Assembly (NCBI GenBank): GCA_030549495.1
Contig: JAUIRK010001031.1
Coordinates: forward strand, 62,001 to 126,000
Reading direction: 5' to 3'
DNA: 64,000 bases
Source: Nectonema munidae
Taxonomy: Eukaryota > Nematomorpha > Nectonematoida > Nectonematidae
The position numbers and the translations under genes were made by a program. Under the pieces are notes generated by a model. The model had not been told where the DNA came from and did no database searches. It saw nothing but the letters and a program-made list of their open reading frames with translations. This document shows, in pieces, positions 34,031 through 45,843 of the stretch. The stretch's first letter is position 1, and each line of letters opens with the position of its first letter.

Positions 34031-35585
34031 CCCTATTAGTGCAGGGAGCGTAAAACTTCCCCTTCGTTAAAAAAAGAATTCTACCAAATTGGCTGAATTA
34101 TATCACTTCAAATTTCGTGATTTTTCCTAAATCGCTAGCGGCAATATAATTTTCATATTACTTGTACGACCCTCTCTTATCAATCAAAAACAAAATTTTG
34201 ACATTATCTGTAGTTGACCTTATAACTTAGGGTCTATATTATATACTTCATTAAAATTTTTATAATTATATACAGTTTGGAACGCATAATACTTTGTATA
34301 TTTAATTTTTTCAATTATCATTGCTACTTTTTAGAAAATATCAATCAAAATTTTGATTGATCAGAAATATATATAATAAAATATTCCTTCAAATTTTACA
34401 TAAAATGTATGTTTTATACTAATTCGCCCATGCTGGTTTCATTTCTGTGCTCAGTTTTTGCATTTTGAGATTTTAAAATATCTGAAAGTGTCAATCAAAT
34501 GTGTGTGATTTACGTCTAATGTCTACAGAAATATTTTTGAACTTCAAATAAAATATCTATTTTTATACCAAATTGAAGATGCTGGTTTCATTTTTGGACT
34601 CAGCTTTCGCATTTAGGGTTTGAAAATAACTGAAAGCTTTTATTAGATTTGTTGTTAACTACTAAATACTATCTCGAAAAATATTTTCAAATAAAATATC
34701 TGTTTTTATACCAAATCGACTATGTTTATTTTATTTCTGTACTCAATTTTGGAGAATACGGTTAAAAAAACTGGAAGTGTCAATTTAGTAATCAAAAAAT
34801 CGTTATATTTTGGTTTTATAGTAAAATATATTACTTTGTACATTTTAGCTTATAATACTTTCTACAATCATGTTAAGTATGAAATATTTATTTAAAAAAA
34901 CAAAACGTATTATAAAATCTTTTAGTATGAGAGAAGGAAGCAACCTGAAAACCAATTGAAAAGAGAACGTGTGATCAAAAGAAATATGTATCTTGACTAA
35001 ATGGAAGATCTACCATGTTCTAATGAACTTGGAAGTGGTGTAATGATATAATATTCGGTGCTTCAAAAAAAATTTTGAACGTGAAAAAGAAGTTCCTCTT
35101 TTTTAAATGAAAAATCTTTAAATCTATAGCTTATCACCCAGATATGCCCATTTGAATGTACCATTCAACATAATAGGAAACCGTCAGCTAAGATTACAAT
35201 TATCATTTCATTTATATGGGTAGAAAATCTGAAAATATTTGAATAGGGCAGAGTTATCAAAAATGACAGATGCGAATATATGAGGATTTAGTCACTCTAT
35301 CAGGGTATTTTTTAAATTTAAATTGAATTTGTCCATCTTTTTCCTTTTGCGCGAAAGAGAGTCTTTTAGATAAAGAAGGTGGACAATTTTTTGTAATTGA
35401 ACAATGAACATCACGAATAATTTCATCAGAAAAAAACTTTTGAACTAGGATTGGTTCACAAATATTCAGGTTCAATATCTCTTCATATCACCATATAATA
35501 AATACACGATACTGATAATAAAAAAAAGCCTAAGATCAAAAAGATTCTTTAATCAGAATGATTTGAGAGAGGAAAAAAACTGTTT
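34031..35585 (+). mobile_element. Satellite-bearing piggyBac-like element, right-truncated copy
   Basis: Begins TTAA|CCCTATTAGTGCAGGG at 34027. It then matches 41570-44000 in order: the GGCTGAATTATATC block, three to four satellite units (34330-34780), and a unique segment with ACGTATTATAAAATCTTTT, TTGACTAAATGGAAGATCTA and GATTCTTTAATCAGAATG. Similarity stops near 35585, so the second satellite array and right terminus are missing. Confidence 0.75.
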
Positions 35586-36004
35586 AAATTAAACCACGAA
35601 ATTTCCAATATAGCGTACTTACTTCCTAGTCCACAAAGTCATCATAAAGTAACCTGATATAACGTAGTTCTCCCAAACAACGAAAGTTTACTTATGGGTT
35701 GGAATGCTTCGTATGCAGGTTTAACCAAGGATTTTCATGAACTTTTTTCACTCGATTTGCGAAATTAACAGACGATATTATGACCAAGCACTACAGTTTT
35801 GTAAAACAGCATATCATAGACTTTGTTAAAGACTGGTAATAATTTTATTTTTTTATTGATGGCTTTTATATTCCCTTAATATTTTTATGTACATGTACGT
35901 ATATGTTTTATTAACGCCCGCGTGTATGCATATAACTTAGATTAACGTGTGTGTAACGTATGTTTATTACACTTTGTATGATATAGTGTTACTTTTAGAA
36001 TAGA
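35586..36004. other. Non-coding spacer
   Basis: No gene. Slight resemblance to 44060-44160 suggests the decayed continuation of the piggyBac-like copy. Confidence 0.4.
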
Positions 36005-36232
36005 AAGATAAACTTAGTCTCTCTAATCATTTTTATCACATCATACATATAGGAAACTAAAAGTAACGGGAGCCAACGATATATTTGGAAAGAATAAATA
36101 TTTTTTGATTTTTTTAAAGAATATTTTTCGATTCTTTGATTACAGGATTTTATATTGATTTTTGACATATATTATTTAATCGTGCAAATTACAAAAATAT
36201 AGGTAATGACTTTTGTAACATCGTATGAGGTC
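36005..36232 (-). repeat. Repeat block Y, inverted copy, left part
   Basis: Reverse complement of 28980-29210: GGGAGCCAACGATATATTTG, ATTCTTTGATTACAGGATTT, GGTAATGACTTTTGTAACAT. It is cut at the Tigger terminus and resumes at 38628. Confidence 0.8.
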
Positions 36233-36471
36233 AGTCAAACTTGTATAAACCGAAGTTCAAGTAAACAAGATTATTTTCGGTTTAGACAACATTTCGGTTT
36301 ATAGAAGTCTTCGTAAAAACTAAGTGAAACATCCCAAATTACACATTCATTTTAAAGTACCCATGATATATATAAGTTATAAATTTCAATATATATTGAT
36401 AAAAAGCTCATCATAAACTTTATTCAAATGTATTTTTTAATAAAAAAAATGTCATTTAATGTTTTTTGTTT

Positions 36472-37964
36472 ACTTTTGAGTTTTTTTTACTAACCCTAAT
36501 TCAGCGTCTTGTAAAACTTTTGAGGCATTTTCGTACATCGATAACATTGAAGTATTTAAAGCAAAATTTTTTACAGTTTTCATCATTGAAATCACATCTT
36601 CAATCGTGATTGTATTTTCTGGAGCAGACTCTTGGCTACTTAAGCTTGATATTGAGCAATTTTCTCTTTCTAGATAATCATCTAAAATAACTCACTCCCA
36701 GTTAGAAGAATCATTTTCAATGTGAGCATTTTTGTCAATATCAATATATTCTTGTAAATTTATATCACCAACGATTTCAGAGACCATTAATGAAAGATCT
36801 TGTACATCTTTTTCTATTGAGAAGTTTCACTTGTGAATCCGCAAAGTTGAAAACAAGAGGTAATAGTTGACGCTTTAACTTTGTTCCATGCCTCTTTAAT
36901 CCAAAATATCGCATCTAAAACAGTAATTGTTTTAGCAAGAGAATTTACATTTTGAAAACTTTCCATTTTTGCAATTAAGTGTGAATTCAGTTGCTTTCGA
37001 TAATTTACTTTGAATGAACGAATAATTCCAGGAACTAGAGGTTGTAAACACGAAGTAGTGTTTGCAGGTAAAAATTTCAACTTGACATTATCAAGTTCTA
37101 CCAAAGTATGGGATTGAGCATTATCGAGAAACAGTAAAATGTTTCTTTTTTGCCTTTTCATTTTTTTGTAAAGTGTTTGAAGCCATTGAACAAAAATTTT
37201 AGAAGTCATCCATCCATTCTTATTAGCCTCCCATCTTACTGGAATCTCATCAACTTTGAGTGATTTAAAGCATCGAGGTTTTTTTGCTTTTCCTATTACT
37301 AAAGGAAGGAGTTTTTCACCTGTTAGACTACAAGCAAGCATAATAGTGAGTCGATCTTTGGAAGTTTTTCCTCCTTTACAATTATCACCTTTTACAGCCA
37401 ATGTTTTGGTAGGCAAAGCACGAAAATAAAGTGCTGTTTCATCGCAATTGAAAATATTGGATGATGAATAGTCTTTACATATTAAGTATATTCTTTCTTT
37501 AAAACTTCTAACATCATTCAAGTTTACGTCATTACTTTCTCCAACAATTCTAAAAGCTTTTATAGAATGTCGTTCTTTGAAAGAATCCAGCTAACCTGTG
37601 GATGCCTAGAAATCGCTTAATCCTAATTCTTTTGCATAAAATAGAGCTTTTTCAGAAATTATTGGACCAGAAACACTGATCTTTTTAGCTCTTGCTTTCT
37701 GAAACCATTGCCAAGTAAGATAATTGATTTCATCATATTTAGATTTAACATTACATCTTTTTTTATCAGAAGGAGCATAGTTTTACAAGAGGTATATGAG
37801 TTTCGTTTTTTTAAAATATCGGAGACAGTGCTCACACCGATTCCATACTTTTCACTGAGTTGTTTTAATGTAGGTTTAGGATTTAAGGAAGCATCGTTTA
37901 TCAAATTTAATTTTTTTTTCAAATTGAGCTCTACACGAGAGCGTTTTTTATTAGGCTGAGACAT
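36472..37964 (-). pseudogene. Tigger (pogo) transposase, decayed
   Basis: N-terminal CENP-B-type HTH at 37964-37800: KKRSRVELNLKKKLNLIND, then LKQLSEKYGIGVSTVSDILK. DDE domain at 37521-36814: FNCDETALYFRALP (first Asp), RWEANKNGWMTSKIFVQWL, ILLFLDNAQSHT (second Asp) and NTTSCLQPLVPGIIRSFK. The family normally reads QP(L/M)DQG there, so the third catalytic Asp is replaced (QPLVPG). A Ser/Glu-rich acidic tail runs to a stop near 36472, with one internal stop near 36690. The region between 37521 and 37659 changes frame. Inactive. Confidence 0.88.
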
Positions 37965-38110
37965 AAATACAAAGACTTGAAATTAAAAGAAAGTGACTGA
38001 TGAAATAAAATTGTGTAAAGCAAATTCAAAAGAGATAACCTTATATATTTTTTATATAATTATTATGTACATTCACCGTCTTATGCAAGTGTGTTATGAC
38101 TAGTAGATAA

Positions 38111-38433
38111 TTTTATAACTGTTATGTTATGATGATGCATGGATGATAATAAGTACTGTTATCATATTGCACACTAGTAAATATATTCTTGTTCAACTTT
38201 TAGTGCAACTTTCTGTGTTATCTCATAACTACATACAAATACTAAAACAAAAGAGAAACAATTCTTATTACTTTTATAACTGTTATGTTATGATGATGCA
38301 TGGATGATAATAAGTACTGTTATCATATTGCACACTAGTAAATATATTCTTGTTCAATTTTTAGTGCAACCATCTGTTTTATCTCATAACTACATACAAA
38401 TACTAAAACAAAAGAGAAACAATTCTTATTACT
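38111..38433. repeat. 161-bp tandem duplication inside the Tigger element
   Basis: Two nearly identical copies, starting at 38111 and 38272, each with AACTGTTATGTTATGATGAT and AAACAATTCTTATTACTT. Lies 5' of the transposase. Confidence 0.85.
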
Positions 38434-38627
38434 TTATGCATAAGCTCTTTCGATTTTCACAACATTTTTTACCATTACGAAACCTGTAATGTTTTTGATT
38501 TTTGTTTCGCTTTTCAGAATACGCAAGTTTCCGTTTTTAGAAGGCAATATATACATTTTATCAATGGAAGAAGTCGGTGCCACTCTTAAGTTACGGTTTT
38601 AACAAGTTTTCGGTTTGGACAAGTTTG

Positions 38628-39035
38628 ACATATCAAATCTTACATCTAGCAAAATATGAACAGAAAGTTTCTTTGATTACAGAATTTTATTTTGATTATT
38701 TGATAGATATATTATATCGTGAAAAAATTGTAAAAATATAGGTAATAACTTATGTAACATTGTCTCCTCGAATGAGGTATATCAAATCTTATATCTAGCA
38801 GAATGTGAACTGAATGGCTGAAGATGAATCATCGCAGTATACAGGTTGGAGATTAACCATCGTAGTATACAGGTATATAGGTAATAACTTATGTAGCATC
38901 GTCTCCCCGAATGAGGTATATCAAAATATGAACAGAAAGTTAAACATTTTCTCCCTAGTCATTTGTACATGGAATAAAAACCATCGTAGTATACAGGTTG
39001 GAGATCTCCTAAAACTCTTCATACTGAAAAAATAT
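38628..39035 (-). repeat. Repeat block Y, inverted copy, right part
   Basis: Contains ATCAAATCTTACATCTAGCA, CCTCGAATGAGGTATATCAA and three inverted 28-bp-type units. It ends in AAACTCTTCATACTGAAAAA, a segment also found just upstream of EBP. Confidence 0.8.
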
Positions 39036-39050
39036 TTCTTCAAATATATA

Positions 39051-39215
39051 TTGTCGCTTGCTATTTCCCTATATCCTATTCATCTATTTCAGTGTCGCGA
39101 CTGTCGCTTTATGTTTTCCTATTTTATTTGTGTCGCCATACGTCGCAGCATAACTTTTTATTGTCGTTTGGTATTTCCCTATATCCTATTCTTCTATTTT
39201 AGTGTCGCGACTGTC
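39051..39215 (+). repeat. 110-bp direct duplication
   Basis: TTGTCG(C/T)TTG(C/G)TATTTCCC followed by TATATCCTATTC and TGTCGCGACTGTCGC, starting at 39051 and 39161. The TGTCGC motif recurs. Confidence 0.7.
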
Positions 39216-39224
39216 GCATTCTAA

Positions 39225-39680
39225 CTCTAAAAAGCACTCTTTCAGTTTTGCTAACTTTAACTCTAAAGATAAGCAGTGTCCAATTTTCCCAACTCTAACT
39301 CAGTTTAGGCACTCTTCTAATATACCTAACTCTAGCTCTAATTTTAAGCACTCTTCTAATATACCTAACTCTAACTCTAAAATTAAGCACTTTTCCAGTT
39401 TTCTTAACTCTAACTCTAAATATAAGCAGTTTTCCGATTTTCCTAACTCTAATTCTAAGTTTCTACATTCTTATTATTTACCTAACTCTAACTCTAAGTT
39501 TAAGCACTCATCTAATATACCTAACTCTAACTCAAAGTTTGAGCACTTTTCTAATTTACCTAACTCTAATTAAAATTAAGCACTCTTCCAGTTTTCCTAA
39601 CTTAAGTTTAAGCGCTCTTCTAATAACCTAACTCTAACTCTAAGTTCAAGCACTCTTCTAATATATCTAGCTCTAACTCG
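39225..39680 (+). repeat. 36-39 bp minisatellite with CTCTAACTCTAA core
   Basis: About 12 units of CCTAACTCTAACTCTAA(A/G) with TTTAAGCACTCTTCTAATAT. Translated in frame 39202-39573 it gives a repeated SNSKFKHSSNIPN peptide. That open frame is best explained by 3n unit lengths and lack of stops in the unit, not by a gene. Confidence 0.8.
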
Positions 39681-39899
39681 CTTTCATGCAAATCTACTGA
39701 TAATGCAAACGCTTCATATACGTACAAGTTCACTTATATACTAGCTTTACGAACATGCGCTTGCATATACACGGCTCTGTATACGGTGAATATTTATTCT
39801 TCTATAACCAGTACATCTATATATTCAATTGTTTATTATCCATAAGCAAGATTATCAATGTCAATTTGACATGATTGACAATTCATATAATGTTTTGTT

Positions 39900-41260
39900 T
39901 CGTGCTATTCAGCGACACACATCATTTGACATATTTTATATTTTAACAAGGCGACACTGCGACAATTATCGCAGAAAACACCAAACTCAATTTCTTTGGT
40001 ACCAATAACTGTCTCTGACCACCTTGGCCCTTTGTTCAAAGAAATATTTCCTGACAGCTCTATTGCAGGATCATATTCGTCAGCCAGGACAAAAACTACA
40101 AGCATAATCAACGGTGCACTAGCACCATATTACAGAGAAAACCTAATTTCTTTAATTCAGAAAGAACCGTTTGCTCTCGCAATAGATGGATCAAGTGACA
40201 CCGGTATTGAAAAGATGAATCCCTTAACCGAAAGAGTCTTTTGCTCTTACAATAGATGAATCAAGTGACACCGGTATTGAAAAGATGAATCCCTTAATTG
40301 TTCGTGTTTTTGATGTTAACAAGCGTTATGTTGTTACCGAAGTGCTAGACGTGCTTGACTACTGGAAAAATGGCAGAAACTGCTGAAACAATTTTCTCTA
40401 AAATGGAAGATGCACTAGCATTACACCAAGTGCCATTGGAAAACTGCTTTGGTACTAGTATGGACAATGTAAGTGTCATTATAGGTAAGCACAACTCTAT
40501 TATAGCTTGGGTTCTTCAGAAAAATAGTGCGCCTCACATTATGGGATGTCCATGTCACATTGTACACAACATAACTGACAAAGCATCACAGTCTTTTGGA
40601 GCAGCATCAGGCTTTGGTGTAGAGGATTTCAGTCTAGATTTGTTTTTCTGGTTTGAGAAAAGTACTCAACGGAAGTCAATTCTTGCCAGTTACTATGAGT
40701 TCTGTGACCTAGAGTACAAAAAAAGCATAAAACAAATCAACACAAGATGGTTGCGTCTCGAAACTGCGATTAACAGAAATTAGAACTGTATACAGGACTC
40801 AAGAGTTATTTTCTTTCAGAGCATGCTTTACAACCACGCTTTAAGCGCCTTCAGAAAATATTCAACACCCCAATTAATGAACTATATCTTATGTTTTGCA
40901 CAAATGTTCTTCACATTTTCACAAATTTTAATTCCTTCAGCGTAACGACCCTGGTATTTATTTGCTGTGGGAGGCCAATGTGACAGGTTTCTACGGAAAC
41001 TGTTTGGGCGATTCGTCAAAGTTTCTTTTATTAAAGAAGCTAAAAAGATATTAGATGTGAACTTTAGTAACAAAGACAATCAGGTAGATGATAACAACTG
41101 TGCTATTGGCTATGTTCTAAAACAAAAACTGAATAAGATGCAAGATGAAAGTGACATCACTCCTTATGCGGTATTAAATTTTTTTAAAACAGCTAGGTCT
41201 TATTTTGTTGCTGCAGCTGAGTACGCCATCTATCATCTGTCATTTAACGATGATGTCTAG
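39900..41260 (+). pseudogene. Decayed hAT transposase (family widespread in aquatic animals)
   Basis: Conserved pieces in order: DHLGPLFKEIFPDSSIAGSY and TKTTSIINGALAPYYRENLI (39996-40150), FALAIDGSSDTGIEKMNPL (first catalytic Asp), then 40355-40783 with TGKMAETAETIFSKMEDALA, GTSMDNVSVIIGKHNSI and MGCPCHIVHNITDKA (second Asp and C/H motif), ending INTRWLRLETAINR. A further piece near 40970-41240 has SFIKEAKKILDVNFSNKDN. A 70-bp direct duplication at 40171-40310 and other breaks destroy the frame. No terminal repeats recognised. Confidence 0.8.
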
Positions 41261-41929
41261 CAACATGCTAAACTCTAGCAAATCTCCCGCTTCACAAACT
41301 TTCTCACTCGGCATCCCTGATAAAGAAGAGTTTTCTAACACTTTATACAGAAAAATATTTTTTCAATATTTATGTGGGGCGCGTGTGAGAACCGAAAATT
41401 AAAATTATTTTTTAAATATCTAGGTTTTTTGTAGGAGAGTGGTTTATAATGAAAATAAGAATATAAATTTATGAGGTTAATTATTGAGAAAATTTTATCT
41501 TTTTCTCTTCTCATTTTTTTAGTGACTTATCAAAGCGCAATCCAAAATTTTTATTTTTTGAGGAATTAACCCTATTAGTGCTGGGGGCGGGGGGGGGGGG
41601 GGCGTAAACGCCCCCCCCCTTGGCTAAAAAATTAATTGTAGAAAATTGGCTGAATCATATCCCTTCAAATTTTGTGACTTTTCCTAAAATCGCTAGCGGC
41701 ATCTTTTGAAACCATTTTCATGGTAGTTGAATGACCCCTTCATGTCCAAAACTGTCAATCAAAATAAAAAAAAATTATTTTCAGCAAAATTTTGACATTA
41801 TCTGTACTTAACCTTATAACTTAGGATCTATATTATATAATACCCTGAAAATTTATAATTATATACAGTTTAGAACGCATAACACTTTATATATTTAATT
41901 TTTTCAATAATCATGGCTACTTTTTAGAA

Positions 41930-43260
41930 AATGTCAATCAAAATTTTGATTGATCAAAAATATATCTAATAAAATATACTTTCAAATTTTACATAAAATA
42001 TTGTTTTTATACTAAATCGGTCATGCTGTTTTCATTTCTGAACTCATTTTTTACATTTAGGATGAAAATACCTATATGTGTTAATCAAATTTGCGGTTTA
42101 CTTCTGAAAATTGTCTCCAAAAAGATTCCTTCACATTTTACATAAAATATATGTTTTATACCAAATCGATCATGTTGTTTTCATTTCTGGACTCATTTTT
42201 TACATTTAAGATTTGAAAATACCTATAAGTGTTAATCAAATTTGCGGTTTACTTCTGAAAATTGTCTCCAAAAATATTTTCTTGAAATATATGTTTTAAT
42301 ACCAAATCAATCATGCTGGTTTCATTTCTGGACTCATTTTTTAGATTTAGGATTTGGAAATACCTATAAGTATTAATCAAATTTGCGGTTTACTTCTGAA
42401 AATTGTCTTCAAAAATATTTTCTTGAAATATATGTTTAATACCAAATCAATCATGTTGGTTTCATTTCTGGACTCATTTTTTACGTTTAGTATGTGAAAA
42501 TACATATAAGTGTTAATCAAATTTGCGGTTTACTTCTAAAAATTGTCTCCAAAAACATTCATTCAAATTTTACAATTAAATATATGTTTTTATACCAAAT
42601 CAACCATGCTAGTTTCATTTATGGACTCAATTTTTGCAGTTTGAATTTGAAAATACATATAAGTATCAATTAAATTTGCGTTTAGTTCTAAAATTTGTTT
42701 TTATAGCAAATATATCATGATGATTTCATTTCTGAACACAGTTTTCGCATTTAGAGGTTTTACTGCTAGTGTCAATCAAATTTGCGGTTTATGTTTGAAA
42801 ACTATATCCCAAAATATTCTCTCTAATTTTACATGAAATATATGTTTTTATACCAATTCGACCATGATAATTTTTATTTCTGAAATCATTTTTTGCATTT
42901 AGAGGTTTTAAATGTCTGAAAGTGTCAATAAATTTTCGATTTACGTCTAATGTCTGCAGAAATATTTTTGAAATTTAAATAAAATATGTGTTTTTATGCC
43001 AAATGGAAGATGCTGGTTTCATTTTTGGACTCAGGTTTGGCATTTATGGTTTTAAAATATCTGAAAGCTTGAATAAGATTTGCGGTTTACTTCTAAATAC
43101 TGTTTTCAAAAATATTTTCAAAAAAATAAAATATCTGTTTTATACCAAATCGACTATGCTTATTTTATTTCTGTACTGGATTTTGGATAATACGGCTAAA
43201 AAATATCTCGAAGTGGCTATTGAATTAGTAATGTATGCCTGAAAAACAGTTCTGTAAAAA
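41930..43260 (-). repeat. Satellite array A (about 145-bp units, nine)
   Basis: Each unit has a CATGCTGGTTTCATTTCTGG/ACTCATTTTTTAC segment, AATCAAATTTGCGGTTTACT and a TATGTTTTTATACCAAATC stretch. Unit starts near 42024, 42173, 42310, 42453, 42605, 42717, 42867, 43009 and 43157. Central units are most alike. The same unit occurs, inverted, at 10.4-11.7 kb. Confidence 0.85.
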
Positions 43261-44329
43261 AATTTCAAAAAATGGCTGCATATTAGGTATATAGTAAAAA
43301 TATACTTTTTTTTTTATATTTTGGCTTATAATACTTTCTACAATCATCTTAGGTATGAAATATTTAATAAAAAAAATAAAACGTATTATAAAATCTTTTG
43401 AAAATTTGTATGAGAGAAGGAACCAAGTTGAAAACTAATTGAAAAGAGAACATGTGATCAAAACAAATAATTAAAAAAAATATGTATCTTGACTAAATGG
43501 AAGATCTACAATGTTCTAATGAACTAGGAAGTGGTTTAATTATATAATATTAGATGCTTCAAAAAAGATTTTGACTGAAAAAAAAGTTCCTCTTTTACAA
43601 ATGAAAAATATTTAAATCTATAGCTTATCATCTAGGATTACAATTAACATTTAGCTAAGATGGGTAGGAAATCTGAAAATTTAGAATAGGTCAGATTTAT
43701 CAAAAATGGCACAGATGCCAATATGTGAGAATTTAGTCACTATCAAGATAATTTTAATTTAAATTGAATTTGTTCATATTTTTCCTTTTGTGTCAAAGAT
43801 AATTTTTTAGATGAAGAACGTGGACAACTTTTTGTAATTGAACAATGAACATCATGAATGATTCATCAGAAAAAAACCTTTGAAATGAGATTGGTTGACA
43901 AATATTCAGGCTTGATAATAAAATACATGACACTGATAAAAAAAGTCGCACCAAGAAGATTCTTTAATCAGAATGCTTTGAGAGAGGAAAAAAGTAATTT
44001 TATCCTTATAAAAAAATTTTCGAACACACTTTGAAGAATATAAATTTCTAATGAAAAAAGAGCTACCAAAAAGGATCATCATAGAATGAATACCAAAATT
44101 ACATACTGTAAATTATAATATGACGTAGAGACTACGAGCCGATAACGAATTTGTAGCCGAAAAGATGGAGGTCCTATCGAGTTACATAAGTTGTAGAATG
44201 AAATATTTTGAGTGAATTAAACACCTAAAGTTAGTTTTTAAATAAATTAAGAAAATAATTACCAGAGAAATATTGCAAGTAGAAGTTATTTTTATGCTTA
44301 TATATTTGACATTGATTTACAGGTTTAAT

Positions 44330-45700
44330 CGATTTTTTGACAGGTTTTATTGATTTCATAAAAAAATGAACATCACCATTAAATTCTGCATACTTGAAAT
44401 GTATAAAAAACTTTAAAAGAATCAAAATTTTAATTTTGACATGGGCTGTAATATTTAAATTATTTTGTCAGGTTTGACTAATTTTTTATAAAAAAAAAAG
44501 GAATATAACCAGTAAACACAGCCTACTTGAAAATGGGTATATGTGTGTAAAAACATTATATAATTATTTAGATAAAAAGTTTCTTTTTTGAGATGAATTG
44601 TCATATGTAAATCACTTTTTTGACAGGTTTGAATGATTTTCATAAAAAATGAATATCACCACTGAATTCAGCATATTTGAATACATGTGTAAAAAACTTT
44701 ATATACTTATTTAGATAAAAAGTTCCTTTTTGAGAAGAGCTGTCACATTTAGATCAATTTTTTGACAGGTTTAATTGATTTTCATAAAAAAATGAATATC
44801 ACCACTGAATTCAGCATATTTGAAAATGGGTATATATGTCTAAAAAACTTTATATACTTATTTAGATAAAAAGTTCCTTTTGGAGAGGAGCTGTCACATT
44901 TAGATCAATTTTTTGAGGGGTTTGTGGGTTTTTTATAAAAAATAAATATCCCCACTGAATTCACCTTTTTTAAAAAGGGGTAAAAATGTGAAAAAATTTT
45001 TTATCTATAGAAAGTCCTTTTTGAGATGAGCTGTCACATTTAGATCAATTTTTTGACAGGTTTGATTGATTTTCATAAAAAATGAATATCACCACTGAAT
45101 TCAGCTTACTTGAAAATGGGTATACATGTGTAAAAAACTTTATATAATTATTTAGATAAAAAGTTTCTTTTTTGAGATGAGCTATCACATTTAGATCAAT
45201 TTTTTGACAGGTTTGATTGATTTTCATAAAAAATAAATATCACCACTGAATTCAGCATATTTGAAAATGGGTATACATGTGTAAAAAACTTTATATACTT
45301 ATTTAGATAAAAAGTTCCTTTTTGAGATGAGCTGTCACATTTGGATCAATTTTTTGACAGGTTTGATTGATTTTCATAAAAAATGAATATCACCACTGAA
45401 TTCAGCTTACTTGAAAATGGGTATACATGTGTAAAAAACTTTATATATTTATTTAGATATAAAGTTCTTTTTTGAGATGAGCTGTCACATTTAGATCAAT
45501 TTTTTGACAGGTTTGATTGATTTTCATAAAAAATGAATATCACCACTGAATTCAGCATACTTGAAAATGGGTATACATGTGTAAAAAACTTTATATACTT
45601 ATTTAGATAAAAAGTTCCTTTTTGAGATGAGCTGTCAAATATAAATCAATTTTTTGACAGGTTTGATTGATTTTGATAAAAAATGGACATCACCACTGAA
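44330..45700 (+). repeat. Satellite array B (150-bp units, about nine)
   Basis: Unit contains TTTTTTGACAGGTTTGATTG, ATGAATATCACCACTGAATT and GAGATGAGCTGTCACATTTA. The GACAGG mark falls at 45055, 45206, 45356, 45506 and 45656, a 150-bp period. The right-hand units are almost identical; those on the left are diverged, so expansion was recent at the right end. Confidence 0.9.
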
Positions 45701-45843
45701 TTCAGCATCGTTGAAATATATATGTAACATTAAAAATATTTATAAAAACTTATTAATCTCTGAGAAAAATAGGGGGGGGGGGGGCACTTTACGCCCCCCC
45801 AGCACTTGAGCGGACAAATTTTGCCCAGCACTAATAGGGTTAA

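Larger units (their letters stand above)
36233..38627 (-). mobile_element. pogo/Tigger DNA transposon inserted in repeat block Y
   Basis: Terminal inverted repeats: TCAAACTTGTATAAACCGAA at the left, and on the minus strand GTCAAACTTGTCCAAACCGA at the right. The flanking block Y reads continuously across the insertion (ATGAGGT...ATATCAAATC), consistent with a TA target. It is about 2.4 kb and carries one decayed transposase gene. Confidence 0.85.
41570..45839. mobile_element. 4.27-kb piggyBac-like element with two internal satellite arrays
   Basis: Flanked by TTAA at 41566-41569 and 45840-45843. Termini are inverted: CCCTATTAGTGCTGGG at the left; CCCAGCACTAATAGGG at the right. Next to each lies a G-run/C-run palindrome around GCGTAAACGC or GCACTTTACGC. 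Inside are: a conserved subterminal block (41640-41760), satellite array A (41930-43260), a unique segment (43260-44330) and satellite array B (44330-45700). No transposase is encoded, so movement would need a partner in trans. The TTAA target and CCC ends are piggyBac hallmarks. Confidence 0.8.

Noticed and set aside
35257-35475. 72-codon minus-strand frame inside the piggyBac-like copy
   Set aside because: The matching part of the full copy (43690-43920) is broken and neither resembles a known transposase; treated as non-coding element sequence.
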